This document shows positions 1 to 7,965 of a stretch of 21,900 nt of DNA, piece after piece; position 1 is the first letter of the stretch; each line of letters starts with the position of its first letter. The position numbers were made by a program, and so were the translations under genes. Source of the DNA: Scybalousia_A sp964626385 (GTDB lineage: Bacteria > Bacteroidota > Bacteroidia > Bacteroidales > P3); the NCBI GenBank assembly GCA_964626385.1, contig CAZVEO010000037.1, forward strand, positions 1-21,900, given 5' to 3'. The notes beneath the pieces are model-generated. The model was not told the DNA's origin, did no database searches, and saw only the letters and a list, made by a program, of their open reading frames with translations.

Positions 1-2
1 TA

Positions 3-89
3 TTGATAATCAATAGTAGCACCCTTATTTTTTGCTTTTAAATGGGTATTTACGCTATTTCCTGAAAAAAGTTTTTGACCTGTATTTTT
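3..89 (+). repeat. Left copy of an 87-bp inverted repeat
   Basis: This stretch aligns without gaps to the reverse complement of 21544-21630, with 72 of 87 positions identical by my hand count. It begins TTGATAATCA, continues through TAGTAGCACC, CTTTTAAAT and TATTTACG, and ends in a T-run. It is non-coding, lies 3' of the permease gene, and is cut close to its edge by the window start, so its full left extent is unknown. It may belong to a dispersed intergenic family; only two long copies are visible here. Confidence 0.8.
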
Positions 90-90
90 T

Positions 91-147
91 ATAGGTTAGC
101 ATAGGTTGCACCCGCAGGGTGTTTTATAAGGGCATAGCCGTTACTTT
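91..147. repeat. Palindromic intergenic repeat, copy 1
   Basis: On the minus strand this reads GTAACGGCTATGC, then TATAAAACACCC-TGC-GGGTG, then AACCTATGCTAACC. The hairpin CACCC/GGGTG lies at 109-121. The same blocks recur near 8005-8040 and 9376-9410. It sits just past the stop codon of the leftward permease gene, where it could act as a transcription terminator or 3' stabilising hairpin (inference). Confidence 0.7.
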
Positions 148-160
148 TTTTTTAAGGTAA

Positions 161-1288
161 TTATTTTACCTCCATAGCCTGACGTATTGCGTTGCCAAGC
201 ATAAAAAAAGAAAGCACTGTTAAACTAATAGCAACTCCCGGAATTATAGCCATATATGAAGCGTCTAATATAATATAGCCATAGTTTTCTTTTATCATAC
301 TTCCCCAAGAAGGCATGGGCGGTTGTACTCCTATACCTAAGAAACTAAGCCCTGATTCTTGCAAAATGGCTGTAGCAAAATTAGAGGTTATGATCACAGT
401 TAAAGCACTTACAACATTAGGAAGTATATGCTTAAAAATTATTCTAAAATCGGAAAAGCCCAAAACCTTAGTAGATAAAACAAATTCTTTTTCTTTCAAA
501 GTCATTACTTGTCCTCTCACCATACGAGCTATATCTACCCACATAGTCAGTCCAACGGCTACAAAAATCTGCCAAAACCCTTTTCCCAAAGCAAAAGTTA
601 TGGCTATAACCAAAAGTATAGTAGGAATAGACCAAACAACATTGATTAACCACATAATAAAAGCATCTAATTTTCCTCCATAATAACCTGCCAACGCTCC
701 AAGTGTTATACCTATTACTATGGCTATAAAAACAGCAATAAAACCTACAGAAAGAGATACCCTTGAACCTATAACAAGTTGCGATAAAAGGCATCTTCCA
801 TATCTATCCGTACCTAAGGGATAAGTTTTTTCAACAATTTCGTATTTTGTTTTTCCTTCTAATGTTTTTATTTCTCCTGCGTTAGGATTATCTCCTGTAA
901 ATAGTTCATACCTTAACCCTTGATTTGTTTGCTCATACCTATAGATAGGAAGATTGATGGAGGAAGATTTTTTGCCAAATAGCATAGTATGAAAAACATT
1001 TTGCTTTATATCCTCACCATCATAGATTTTGAGCATTTTAACCTTAAAACCAGGTTTCTTAATGGCTATTTCCAAATGTTGCTCATTGGCATACGGAGTT
1101 TTATCGGGAATAATAAGATAGCCCAACAAAGCCACCACAACCAACAAGGAAATAAAAGACACTGATATTATGGCCAAAGGATTTTTTTTTAGCCTCTGCC
1201 AAATAATTTTATCAGGATTGAAAGTCGTTATTTTTTCTATACGTTTGCTTTTTCCTCTATAAAAGACCCAGTTCCAATTTAGCTTCAT
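161..1288 (-). CDS. Peptide-type ABC transporter permease (OppC/DppC family)
   Basis: Inner-membrane permease subunit of a peptide- or nickel-type ABC importer. One membrane segment lies at about residues 37-60 and the rest of the core at about 176-368. The family signature LGTDRYGR is at 158-165, and the EAA loop that docks the ATPase is around 266-291 (KEKEFVLSTKVLGF...HILPN). At 375 residues it exceeds the roughly 300 of typical OppC proteins because about 100 mostly hydrophilic residues (61-160) separate the first helix from the signature. The start overlaps the upstream DUF59 gene by 32 bp; the next Met is about residue 85, beyond the first helix, so the upstream Met is preferred. No binding protein, partner permease or ATPase gene is in view, so the substrate is unknown. 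The family call is firm. Confidence 0.9.
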   Translation of the reverse strand: MKLNWNWVFYRGKSKRIEKITTFNPDKIIWQRLKKNPLAIISVSFISLLVVVALLGYLIIPDKTPYANEQHLEIAIKKPGFKVKMLKIYDGEDIKQNVFHTMLFGKKSSSINLPIYRYEQTNQGLRYELFTGDNPNAGEIKTLEGKTKYEIVEKTYPLGTDRYGRCLLSQLVIGSRVSLSVGFIAVFIAIVIGITLGALAGYYGGKLDAFIMWLINVVWSIPTILLVIAITFALGKGFWQIFVAVGLTMWVDIARMVRGQVMTLKEKEFVLSTKVLGFSDFRIIFKHILPNVVSALTVIITSNFATAILQESGLSFLGIGVQPPMPSWGSMIKENYGYIILDASYMAIIPGVAISLTVLSFFMLGNAIRQAMEVK

Positions 1289-1571
1289 CGCTCAATTTTT
1301 GTATATTCCACTCAGGTTCAAAAACAAGTTTTACTTGCACATTGTTTACCCCCTCAACATTTTTCACCTGTTGTTCTACCTGCAAAAGTAAATTTTCTGC
1401 CTCCGGACAATTTGGAGAGGTCATGGTCATCTCTATCAATACAAAATAGTCATCATCTATATTTATTTTGTATATAAGTCCTAAATCCCAAACATTTACA
1501 GGAATTTCTGGGTCATAAATGGTCTTTAAGGTTTGAATTATTCTATCTTGCAATATTTCTTTTTCGTCCAT
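1257..1571 (-). CDS. DUF59/MIP18-family Fe-S assembly protein (SufT/PaaD-like)
   Basis: Small (104 aa) cytosolic protein of the MIP18 family, whose members help assemble or deliver iron-sulfur clusters. The family hallmarks are present: DPE at residues 20-22, and the TMTSPNCPEAENL segment (49-61) with the conserved cysteine C55. It lies 8 bp downstream of sufE in the same direction, which supports an Fe-S role; bacterial SufT-type proteins often accompany suf genes. Its 3' end overlaps the permease start by 32 bp, so translation of the two may be coupled. The exact subfamily cannot be fixed from sequence alone. Confidence 0.88.
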   Translation of the reverse strand: MDEKEILQDRIIQTLKTIYDPEIPVNVWDLGLIYKINIDDDYFVLIEMTMTSPNCPEAENLLLQVEQQVKNVEGVNNVQVKLVFEPEWNIQKLSDEAKLELGLL

Positions 1572-1579
1572 AAGGTAGA

Positions 1580-2011
1580 TTATTTTTGTTGTTGCAATTT
1601 TATACTAAATGCCATAGCATATAATTTTATTTGTTTTATCATAGCGTTTAAACCATTGGAACGTGTGGGAGAAAGATGAGCCGTAAGTCCTATTTTGTCC
1701 AAAAAACTAATATCTGCATTTTCCACATCTTCAGGTTTTTGATTATTAAAAACTCTGAGCAATAGCGTAATTATTCCTTTGGTTATCACCGCATCGCTAT
1801 CCGCTTTTATTTCCATAAGTCCGTCTTTCAATTGTGCTGACACCCAAACTTTTGATTGACAACCCTTTATTAGATTGTTGTCGTTTTTATCTTTTTCTTC
1901 TATAATAGGACACTCTCTTCCAAGTTCTATAAGGTAGTTATACTTTTCCATCCAGTCCTCAAAAATAGAAAACTCCTCTATTATCTCTGCCTCTATTTCT
2001 TGTATAGTCAT
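1580..2011 (-). CDS. SufE cysteine desulfuration protein
   Basis: SufE accepts persulfide sulfur from the SufS desulfurase and passes it to the scaffold during Fe-S cluster assembly. I chose the start at 2011 (MTIQEIEAEI...), giving 143 aa, because homologs begin this way. An open frame runs upstream to 2080, but its extra 23 residues are lysine/asparagine-rich and look like untranslated leader. The acceptor cysteine sits in KGCQSKVWV as C51 from the chosen start, and DWMEKYNYLIELG is typical of the family N-terminus. It heads a leftward operon with the DUF59 gene and the permease, and is divergent from rsfS. I found no convincing promoter match in the 164 bp between them on this strand. Confidence 0.93.
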   Translation of the reverse strand: MTIQEIEAEIIEEFSIFEDWMEKYNYLIELGRECPIIEEKDKNDNNLIKGCQSKVWVSAQLKDGLMEIKADSDAVITKGIITLLLRVFNNQKPEDVENADISFLDKIGLTAHLSPTRSNGLNAMIKQIKLYAMAFSIKLQQQK

Positions 2012-2143
2012 TGTTTTATTGTGTGAATTATTTTTTCGTTTGTAGATAACGATTTTTTTGTTGTAAAATTTTGCGAACACATTGCTATTTTCATTTTTTT
2101 AATTCAAATTAAGTATAAAAATTCTTCTTTGAATAAAATTTCA

Positions 2144-2151
2144 TATATTTG
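2144..2151 (+). promoter_or_regulatory. Putative -7 box for rsfS-ftsH transcription
   Basis: TATATTTG matches the Bacteroidota -7 consensus TAnnTTTG. No good TTTG -33 box lies 19-20 bases upstream. The implied transcript start near 2158 leaves an 18-base leader before the ATG at 2176. It also argues against the TTG at 2149, which lies inside this box, being the start codon. Confidence 0.5.
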
Positions 2152-2175
2152 CAAATTGATTTTATAAGATTTTTT

Positions 2176-2547
2176 ATGGCAAAAGAAAGAAAAAAAACCT
2201 TAACACTGACAGATATAGCAATCAACTCCATACAAGAAAAGTTGGGCAAAGACATTGTGTTGATAGATTTTGACGGACTAAAAGGGTCGTTGTTTGACTA
2301 TTATGTGATATGCACGGCAAACTCTCCTTCTCATGCGGATGCTTTGGCAGAAAAAATAGAGGAAGATATATTTAAAGCCCTGCACATTCGTCCACACAAA
2401 AGAGAAGGTTTGCAAAATTGTCAATGGATATTGTTAGATTATTTTGACACTATAATACATATATTTTTACAAGAGACACGTGAGTTCTACAATATTGAAA
2501 GTATGTGGAACGATGTAAAACAAACTCATTTTGAAAATCAAGAATAG
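2176..2547 (+). CDS. Ribosomal silencing factor RsfS (Iojap family)
   Basis: RsfS binds ribosomal protein L14 and blocks subunit joining when nutrients are short. The 123-aa product has the family core: LTDIAINSIQEKLG near the start, the VLIDF...FDYYVICTANSPSHADALAEKI block, and the C-terminal WILLDYFDTIIHIF motif. I chose the ATG at 2176 over an in-frame TTG at 2149 that overlaps the putative -7 box. ftsH begins 11 bp downstream; rsfS-ftsH adjacency is common in Bacteroidota. Confident. Confidence 0.94.
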   Translation: MAKERKKTLTLTDIAINSIQEKLGKDIVLIDFDGLKGSLFDYYVICTANSPSHADALAEKIEEDIFKALHIRPHKREGLQNCQWILLDYFDTIIHIFLQETREFYNIESMWNDVKQTHFENQE

Positions 2548-2558
2548 TTTTTAACTTT

Positions 2559-4682
2559 ATGGCACAGGAACAAAGACAAAATCAACAAAAAAATAATATC
2601 TCTAAAATCAAAGGCAAAAAGCCAAAATTTAATATTTATTGGATTTACATAATACTTTTGGCTATAATCATTTGGGTTTGGACTTCGGGCGATGGTATTT
2701 CAAAAAGTAGCGTAAGCAGAGAAGTTTCTTGGGAAAAAGCACAAAAAGTTTTATTGCAAAGAGATTTTTCTAATATAAAGGTTGTTAACAAGGAATATGC
2801 AGAAATATTTATAAAACCAGAAGCCATTAGCAGAGGAGATACCTTATATAATGATGTTTATAAAAACGATGGTGGTCTATTTTCCAACAATAGCACAGAT
2901 TTGAACAAATTAAATGCAAGTTATATCTACAAGTTCGTTACTTTTGATGATTTTAGACAACAATTGGACTTGATTTCAAATCAATGGACAATAGAGGATA
3001 CTTTGAGCAAAGGACTAACCGAAAGTCAAAAAGCCGATATAATTGCAAAAAATCACATCAACCCTGTTTCAGAAAACAGAGGCAGTTTTTGGTTGCAAAA
3101 TTCGGGTTGGATTATTTCCACATTGTTTATAATCATAATATGGGTATTGTTCTTTAGAGTTGTAGGTAGAGGAAGTGGCAATGGAGGAGGCGGTGGCTTA
3201 TCTGGTCTTTTCTCTGTTGGCAAGTCAAAAGCAAAACTATACGATAAAGACCAAAATACCCACGTAACATTTTCAGACGTTGCAGGCTTGGAAGAAGCCA
3301 AAATAGAGGTCATGGAAATAGTTGATTTTTTGAAAAATCCAGAAAAGTATACCAAACTTGGAGGAAAAATCCCAAAAGGAGCCTTACTTGTAGGTCCTCC
3401 GGGTACGGGTAAAACCCTACTTGCCAAAGCAGTAGCAGGAGAGGCAAAGGTTCCTTTCTTTTCTATGAGCGGTAGTGATTTTACAGAAATGTTTGTAGGT
3501 GTAGGAGCCTCAAGAGTTAGAGATTTGTTTAATACAGCCAAATCAAAAGCTCCTTGTATTATATTCATAGATGAAATAGATGCTATAGGTAGAGCAAGGG
3601 GCAAGAATGCTTTTGGAGCAGCAAATGATGAGAGAGAAAACACTCTTAATCAGTTATTAACCGAAATGGACGGCTTTGGTACAAACGCAGGAGTAATAGT
3701 GTTGGCAGCAACCAATAGGGCTGATATTTTGGACAAAGCCTTACTGAGAGCTGGACGTTTTGACAGGCAGATATATGTAGAATTACCTGAGGTTAAAGAA
3801 CGTGAGGCTATATTTAAAGTACATATGAAAAACCTTAAATTTGACACTAATGAAGTTAGCGTTGGATTCCTAGCAAAACAGACGCCGGGTTTTTCAGGTG
3901 CTGACATAGCAAATATTTGCAACGAAGCGGCTCTTATCGCTGCTCGTAGAAGCAAACAAGTTATAGGCAAACAAGATTTTCTTGATGCAGTAGATAGAAT
4001 AATAGGAGGTTTGGAGAAAAAGAGCAAAATAATATCCCCTAAGGAAAAAGAAAGAATTGCTTTCCACGAGGCTGGCCATGCAACTGTTAGTTGGATGTTG
4101 GAATATGCCAATCCTTTATTAAAGGTAACCATAGTACCGCGAGGAAGAGCTTTAGGGGCAGCGTGGTATATACCTGAGGAGAGACAGATTACCACAAAAG
4201 AGCAAATGATGGAACAAATAATTTCTTTGTTGGGAGGTAGAGCGTCAGAACAATTGACTTTTGGTGATATTTCTACTGGAGCATTAAACGATTTGGAACG
4301 TGCAACTCAAATGGCTACTGCCATGGTTAAATATTATGGTTTGGACGAAAAAGTTGGCAATAGAAGTTATTTTGACTCCACTGGGCAAAGCGAGTACTCT
4401 ATGCAAAGACAGTTTTCTGAAAAAACTGCTGAGCTTATAGACGAAAGAGTAGATATGCTTTTGAGGCAAGCCTACGACAGAGCTTGCGAAATATTAAAGG
4501 AAAATAAAGATAATTTGAGAGTTTTGGCTGAGTTGCTAAGGGATAAGGAAGTTATTTTTAGAGAGGATGTACAAGCAATTTTTGGTCCAAGAAAGTGGGA
4601 GGATAATATTGAAGGAGTAAAGCCAGAAACTCAAGATAATCAAAACAATAATACAACAACTGAGTTTAAACAAGAAAACTAA
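2559..4682 (+). CDS. ATP-dependent zinc metalloprotease FtsH
   Basis: Membrane-anchored AAA+ protease that extracts and degrades misfolded membrane proteins and short-lived regulators. It has a cytosolic N-terminus and transmembrane helices at about 26-43 and 183-203, with a periplasmic domain between them and then a glycine-rich linker (204-213). The AAA module follows: Walker A GPPGTGKT at 279-286, Walker B IIFIDEID at 334-341, and the second region of homology with RAGRFDRQ. The zinc protease has HEAGH at 503-507 and the third ligand D578 in STGALND. At 707 aa it is slightly long, mainly from the N-terminal extension and a charged, glutamine/asparagine-rich C-terminal tail. All catalytic motifs are intact. 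It lies between rsfS and a LUD-domain gene. Confidence 0.97.
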   Translation: MAQEQRQNQQKNNISKIKGKKPKFNIYWIYIILLAIIIWVWTSGDGISKSSVSREVSWEKAQKVLLQRDFSNIKVVNKEYAEIFIKPEAISRGDTLYNDVYKNDGGLFSNNSTDLNKLNASYIYKFVTFDDFRQQLDLISNQWTIEDTLSKGLTESQKADIIAKNHINPVSENRGSFWLQNSGWIISTLFIIIIWVLFFRVVGRGSGNGGGGGLSGLFSVGKSKAKLYDKDQNTHVTFSDVAGLEEAKIEVMEIVDFLKNPEKYTKLGGKIPKGALLVGPPGTGKTLLAKAVAGEAKVPFFSMSGSDFTEMFVGVGASRVRDLFNTAKSKAPCIIFIDEIDAIGRARGKNAFGAANDERENTLNQLLTEMDGFGTNAGVIVLAATNRADILDKALLRAGRFDRQIYVELPEVKEREAIFKVHMKNLKFDTNEVSVGFLAKQTPGFSGADIANICNEAALIAARRSKQVIGKQDFLDAVDRIIGGLEKKSKIISPKEKERIAFHEAGHATVSWMLEYANPLLKVTIVPRGRALGAAWYIPEERQITTKEQMMEQIISLLGGRASEQLTFGDISTGALNDLERATQMATAMVKYYGLDEKVGNRSYFDSTGQSEYSMQRQFSEKTAELIDERVDMLLRQAYDRACEILKENKDNLRVLAELLRDKEVIFREDVQAIFGPRKWEDNIEGVKPETQDNQNNNTTTEFKQEN

Positions 4683-4706
4683 CAAGAAAGAAAAATTATA
4701 ATAAAA

Positions 4707-5288
4707 ATGAAGGTATTATCGGACAAAGAAAAGATACTAAAATTGCTACGAGCTTCTATTTCGAATGTTCAAACACCGATTGCAGTTTCAGAAATTCAAA
4801 ATAGTATCTATGTTCAGTCTGATGACCCTGTTGTTTTATTTGCAGAAAAACTATCCGCCGAAGGTGGCAAGTTTTACTATTATCAAAATGAAGAAGAACT
4901 TATCAGTAGTTTAAAAAATCTTATAGCGTTTAGGGGATGGACTAATATAGAATCTTTTTCTCAAAGTTTATGGGCTTTTTTGGATAGTTATGATATAAAA
5001 ACGCAAACCAATCTTAAAAACGCAAAGGTAGGTATATCACTTTGCCAAGGCATAGTGGCACGCTCGGGCAGTATTATTTTGAGTTCTTTACAAGGAATAG
5101 GAAGCAATTTGATACATTTTCCTCCTATTCTTATAATTATAGCAACAACCAACCAAATTTTTAATTCTTATAAAGAAATATTAAGTATTCTACCTGAGAC
5201 TCCTCCAGAGTGGTTGGTGAGTATACGTTCGGGAAAACTTATAAGCGAGGAGATAAAGGAGTTATATTTATTTGTAACAGAAGTATAG
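4707..5288 (+). CDS. LUD-domain (LutC/YkgG-like) protein
   Basis: The 193-aa product resembles the LUD domain, found in LutC of the lactate-oxidation LutABC system and in stand-alone Bacteroidota proteins of unknown role. Recognisable parts are VGISLCQGIVARSGSIILSS (108-127) and the following IHFPPILIIIAT strand (137-147). The usual C-terminal GPSKTADIE-type motif is replaced by SIRSGKLISEEIKELYLFV, so the ligand or active site may be altered. No lutA or lutB is nearby, so lactate use cannot be inferred. It sits 24 bp after ftsH. In related genomes a LUD gene in this position is, as I recall, often followed by cdsA, which is absent here. Confidence 0.72.
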   Translation: MKVLSDKEKILKLLRASISNVQTPIAVSEIQNSIYVQSDDPVVLFAEKLSAEGGKFYYYQNEEELISSLKNLIAFRGWTNIESFSQSLWAFLDSYDIKTQTNLKNAKVGISLCQGIVARSGSIILSSLQGIGSNLIHFPPILIIIATTNQIFNSYKEILSILPETPPEWLVSIRSGKLISEEIKELYLFVTEV

Positions 5289-5312
5289 CAAAAAACATAT
5301 TAAGACTTAGTT

Positions 5313-7439
5313 ATGAAAAAGAATATTTTTTTAGTAATAACCTTGCTAATAACTTTTGTGTTATCGGCGCAAATGACAAAAGAAGAAATGGAAAATATAA
5401 AAAGTACTAACCCTTTGGTTATGCAGTGGATGACTCCTTATCAAACACCACCTTTTAATCTTATAAAGACAGAACATTACCGCCCTGCAATGCTCTACGC
5501 AATAGAGAAAGCAAAACAAGATATTAATGCAATAGTAAACAACACCAAAACGCCTACTTTTGAGAATACAATAGTAGCATATGAGCAGAGCGGAAGGCTT
5601 TTGGATAAAGTATCTGGTGTTTTGTTTAATCTTAATGAGGCTTGTACTGACGAAAATATGCAACAAATTTGCCAAGATTTAAGTCCAATTCTTACTCAAT
5701 ACGCAAACGATGTAAGTATGAATGCCCAACTTTTTGCAAGAGTAAAAATAGTTTATGACCAAAGAGATGATTTGAAACTAACCACCGAAGATAGAACTCT
5801 TTTGGACAAAGTATATAAAGGCTTTATACAAAACGGTGCTTTGTTAAAAGGAAAAGACAAAGAAGAGTATAGAAAGGCAACTGAAGGGTTGGGTATTCTT
5901 ACACTCAAGTTTAATCAAAACGCTTTAAAAGATAACAATTCTTTTTCTCTTAATGTTACAGATAAAAAAGATTTGGAAGGTATGCCACAGTATGCCTTAG
6001 AATCTGCAAAGCAAGAAGCTCAAAATCGCAAAATGAAAGGCTATGTATTTACTTTGGACTATCCTTCTTATTCTGCCTTCATAACCTATTGTCCAAACAG
6101 AGAATTGAGAGAAAAAATGTGGAAAGCCTACAATTCCATAGGCAATCACAATGATACCAATGACAATAAACAGGTACTCAAAGATATAGCAAATTTGCGT
6201 TTAAAAATAGCCAATCTTCTAGGCTACAAGTCTTTTGCAGAGTATCAATTAGAAGATAAAATGGTAGCAAAACCAGAGGCTGTAAATAAATTTCTTGATG
6301 ATTTGGTTAATATTTCTATGCCTTTTGCAGAGAAGGATTTGCAAGCAGTACAAGATTACGCCTCAGCACATGGATTTACAGATAAATTAAATCGTTGGGA
6401 CTATTCTTATTGGTCTGAAAGATTACGAAAAGAAAAATATGATATATCTCCCGAGTTACTAAAACCATATTTCAATCTTGAATATGTAAGAAACGGAATT
6501 TTTACTCTTGCAGGCAAACTTTATGACTTAGAATTTAGAGAAAATAAAGAAATCTCCACTTATCACCCGGATGTTACTGTTTATGAGGTTTGGGAAAAGA
6601 AATCAAATCGTTTTATGGCAGTGCTTTATATGGACTTTTTCCCACGAGAGAGTAAAAGGAGTGGAGCTTGGATGACATCTTTTAGAGAGGAGAGCAAAGT
6701 AAATAACCAAGAAATACGACCTTTGGTGCAATTAGTTTGCAATTTTTCTAAGCCGACAAAAAAAACTCCTTCCCTACTTACCTTTGACGAGGTAACAACA
6801 TTTTTGCACGAGTTTGGACATTGCTTGCATGGTATTCTAACTGAAGGTACTTATCAATCTTTATCGGGTACTAATGTTGCCCATGATTTTGTTGAGGTAA
6901 TGAGTCAATTTATGGAAAACTATGCTTACGAAAAAGAATTTTTGGACTTGTTTGCAGTACATTACAAAACCGGAGATAAAATACCACAAGAATACATTGA
7001 TAAAATACGCTCAGCACAACAATACAACGCAGGATGGTTGTCCATACGACAATTATTCTTTGGAGAATTAGATATGGAGTGGCACTCTATGGAAAAGCAA
7101 TACGAGGGAGATGTTATTGCCATAGAGGCAATTGCTTCAAAAAAAGCAGAACTTATGCCTATGATACAAGGTTGCTGTATGAGTACGCAGTTTTCTCATA
7201 TTTTTGGCGGAGGTTATGCGGCAGGTTACTACGGTTATAAATGGAGTGAAGTAATAGCAGCAGATGCGTGGGAAGCTTTTAAAGAAAAGGGAATTTTCAA
7301 TCCCGAGGTGTCTTCATCATTTCGTAAGAATATACTTGCAAGGGGCGGTAGCAAAAACCCAATGGAATTATATAAGGCTTTTCGTGGCAAAGAACCAACC
7401 AACGAGGCTTTCTTAAAACAACAAGGTTTTATAAAATAA
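5313..7439 (+). CDS. M3-family oligopeptidase (Dcp-like), secreted
   Basis: Zinc metallopeptidase of the thimet oligopeptidase/Dcp family, trimming short peptides. The catalytic site is complete: HEFGH at residues 499-503 and the third zinc ligand E528, exactly 25 residues after the second histidine. The N-terminus starts MKKNIFLVITLLITFVLSAQ, a typical signal peptide with cleavage near residue 18-20, so the enzyme probably works in the periplasm or outside, unlike cytosolic E. coli Dcp. The length (708 aa) and the N-terminal block TPPFNLIKTEHYRPAM fit Bacteroidota Dcp-like proteins. It starts 24 bp after the LUD gene and may share its transcript. Whether it is a strict dipeptidyl carboxypeptidase or a broader oligopeptidase cannot be told. 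Confidence 0.93.
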   Translation: MKKNIFLVITLLITFVLSAQMTKEEMENIKSTNPLVMQWMTPYQTPPFNLIKTEHYRPAMLYAIEKAKQDINAIVNNTKTPTFENTIVAYEQSGRLLDKVSGVLFNLNEACTDENMQQICQDLSPILTQYANDVSMNAQLFARVKIVYDQRDDLKLTTEDRTLLDKVYKGFIQNGALLKGKDKEEYRKATEGLGILTLKFNQNALKDNNSFSLNVTDKKDLEGMPQYALESAKQEAQNRKMKGYVFTLDYPSYSAFITYCPNRELREKMWKAYNSIGNHNDTNDNKQVLKDIANLRLKIANLLGYKSFAEYQLEDKMVAKPEAVNKFLDDLVNISMPFAEKDLQAVQDYASAHGFTDKLNRWDYSYWSERLRKEKYDISPELLKPYFNLEYVRNGIFTLAGKLYDLEFRENKEISTYHPDVTVYEVWEKKSNRFMAVLYMDFFPRESKRSGAWMTSFREESKVNNQEIRPLVQLVCNFSKPTKKTPSLLTFDEVTTFLHEFGHCLHGILTEGTYQSLSGTNVAHDFVEVMSQFMENYAYEKEFLDLFAVHYKTGDKIPQEYIDKIRSAQQYNAGWLSIRQLFFGELDMEWHSMEKQYEGDVIAIEAIASKKAELMPMIQGCCMSTQFSHIFGGGYAAGYYGYKWSEVIAADAWEAFKEKGIFNPEVSSSFRKNILARGGSKNPMELYKAFRGKEPTNEAFLKQQGFIK

Positions 7440-7465
7440 TTTTTTATAAGTATTATTCTTATATA

Positions 7466-7534
7466 ACAACGGCTTTTTATTATAGACAAAAAATCATTTG
7501 ATATTATAATTTATGCGTGATAAAAAGCCGTTGT
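7466..7534. repeat. 15-bp perfect inverted repeat spanning a gene start
   Basis: ACAACGGCTTTTTAT (7466-7480) pairs perfectly with ATAAAAAGCCGTTGT (7520-7534) across a 39-base spacer. The AACGGCTTTnnATTATA part of the left arm resembles the intergenic repeat family seen near 9378. The right arm overlaps the first codons of the small lipoprotein gene if that starts at 7513. It may be a terminator for the M3 peptidase, a repeat remnant, or a translational control hairpin. Confidence 0.7.
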
Positions 7535-7872
7535 CTACTATGAATTTGCATCCAATAAGCATAGTCTTTCTAATTTCAATATTGTGTTTTTATTCTTGCT
7601 CAGAAAAAAATGAGAAGAATTTGAATGATGATGTTGAATGGTTTTATGAATATTCCCAACTAAATAAAAGCGGGTTTACCATTTATGTCAAGACAAAACA
7701 AGTGCCAAAGAAAGGTATTGTTGTGGCTTACGAGGAAACTCAAAATTGTTTTGGCAAAAAAGGGCTAAAAAAAGCTCTTTCTCACGCTTTTTCTCATTAT
7801 GGTTTGTTAGGAGTATGGCTTAATATAGAAAATGGATTGTATTATTTTGATAGCGATACCTTATTTCAATAA
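7513..7872 (+). CDS. Small putative lipoprotein, unknown function
   Basis: A 119-aa product with a hydrophobic stretch (about residues 13-27) followed by YSCSEKNEK, a plausible relaxed Bacteroidota lipobox with Cys29. It would be an envelope lipoprotein. I do not recognise the mature part (WFYEYSQLNKSGFTIYVKTK...). An alternative start at codon 10 (7540) would free the gene from the inverted repeat at 7520-7534 but lose the positive N-terminus. Translation stops at TAA 7870-7872, yet the same frame then stays open for 30 more coding-like codons to 7965, so the gene may be truncated by a nonsense change. Confidence that it is coding is moderate. Confidence 0.55.
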   Translation: MRDKKPLSTMNLHPISIVFLISILCFYSCSEKNEKNLNDDVEWFYEYSQLNKSGFTIYVKTKQVPKKGIVVAYEETQNCFGKKGLKKALSHAFSHYGLLGVWLNIENGLYYFDSDTLFQ

Positions 7873-7965
7873 TCAATGCTCAAGGAGGCTATTGAATTGG
7901 GAAAAAGAAATAATCAACACTCTGTTTTCATACTTTCCACAAACGAAACTATACCATGTCAATAA
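7873..7965 (+). pseudogene. Possible cut-off 3' end of the lipoprotein gene
   Basis: Directly after the TAA at 7870-7872 the same frame reads 30 codons (SMLKEAIELGKRNNQHSV...) before the next stop at 7963-7965. The composition looks protein-like, an amphipathic helix then a strand, unlike the AT-rich spacer beyond it. Either the upstream gene has a recent in-frame stop, or this is a chance 29-codon ATG frame starting at 7876. Sequence alone cannot decide. Confidence 0.35.

Noticed and set aside
2012..2080. N-terminal extension of sufE from ATG 2080
   Set aside because: The 23 extra residues are unlike SufE, which normally begins close to MTIQEIEAEI.
2149..2175. TTG-initiated extension of rsfS
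   Set aside because: The TTG falls inside the putative -7 box and the extra nine codons are absent from the usual family N-terminus.
3053..4195. Long minus-strand frames opposite ftsH (196 and 181 aa)
   Set aside because: They lie wholly antisense to an intact, motif-complete ftsH and show no recognisable family; they are codon-bias shadows.
7445..7463. TATAAG/CTTATA hairpin as the terminator of the M3 peptidase
   Set aside because: Only six weak A/T-rich pairs and no T-run; too weak to call.
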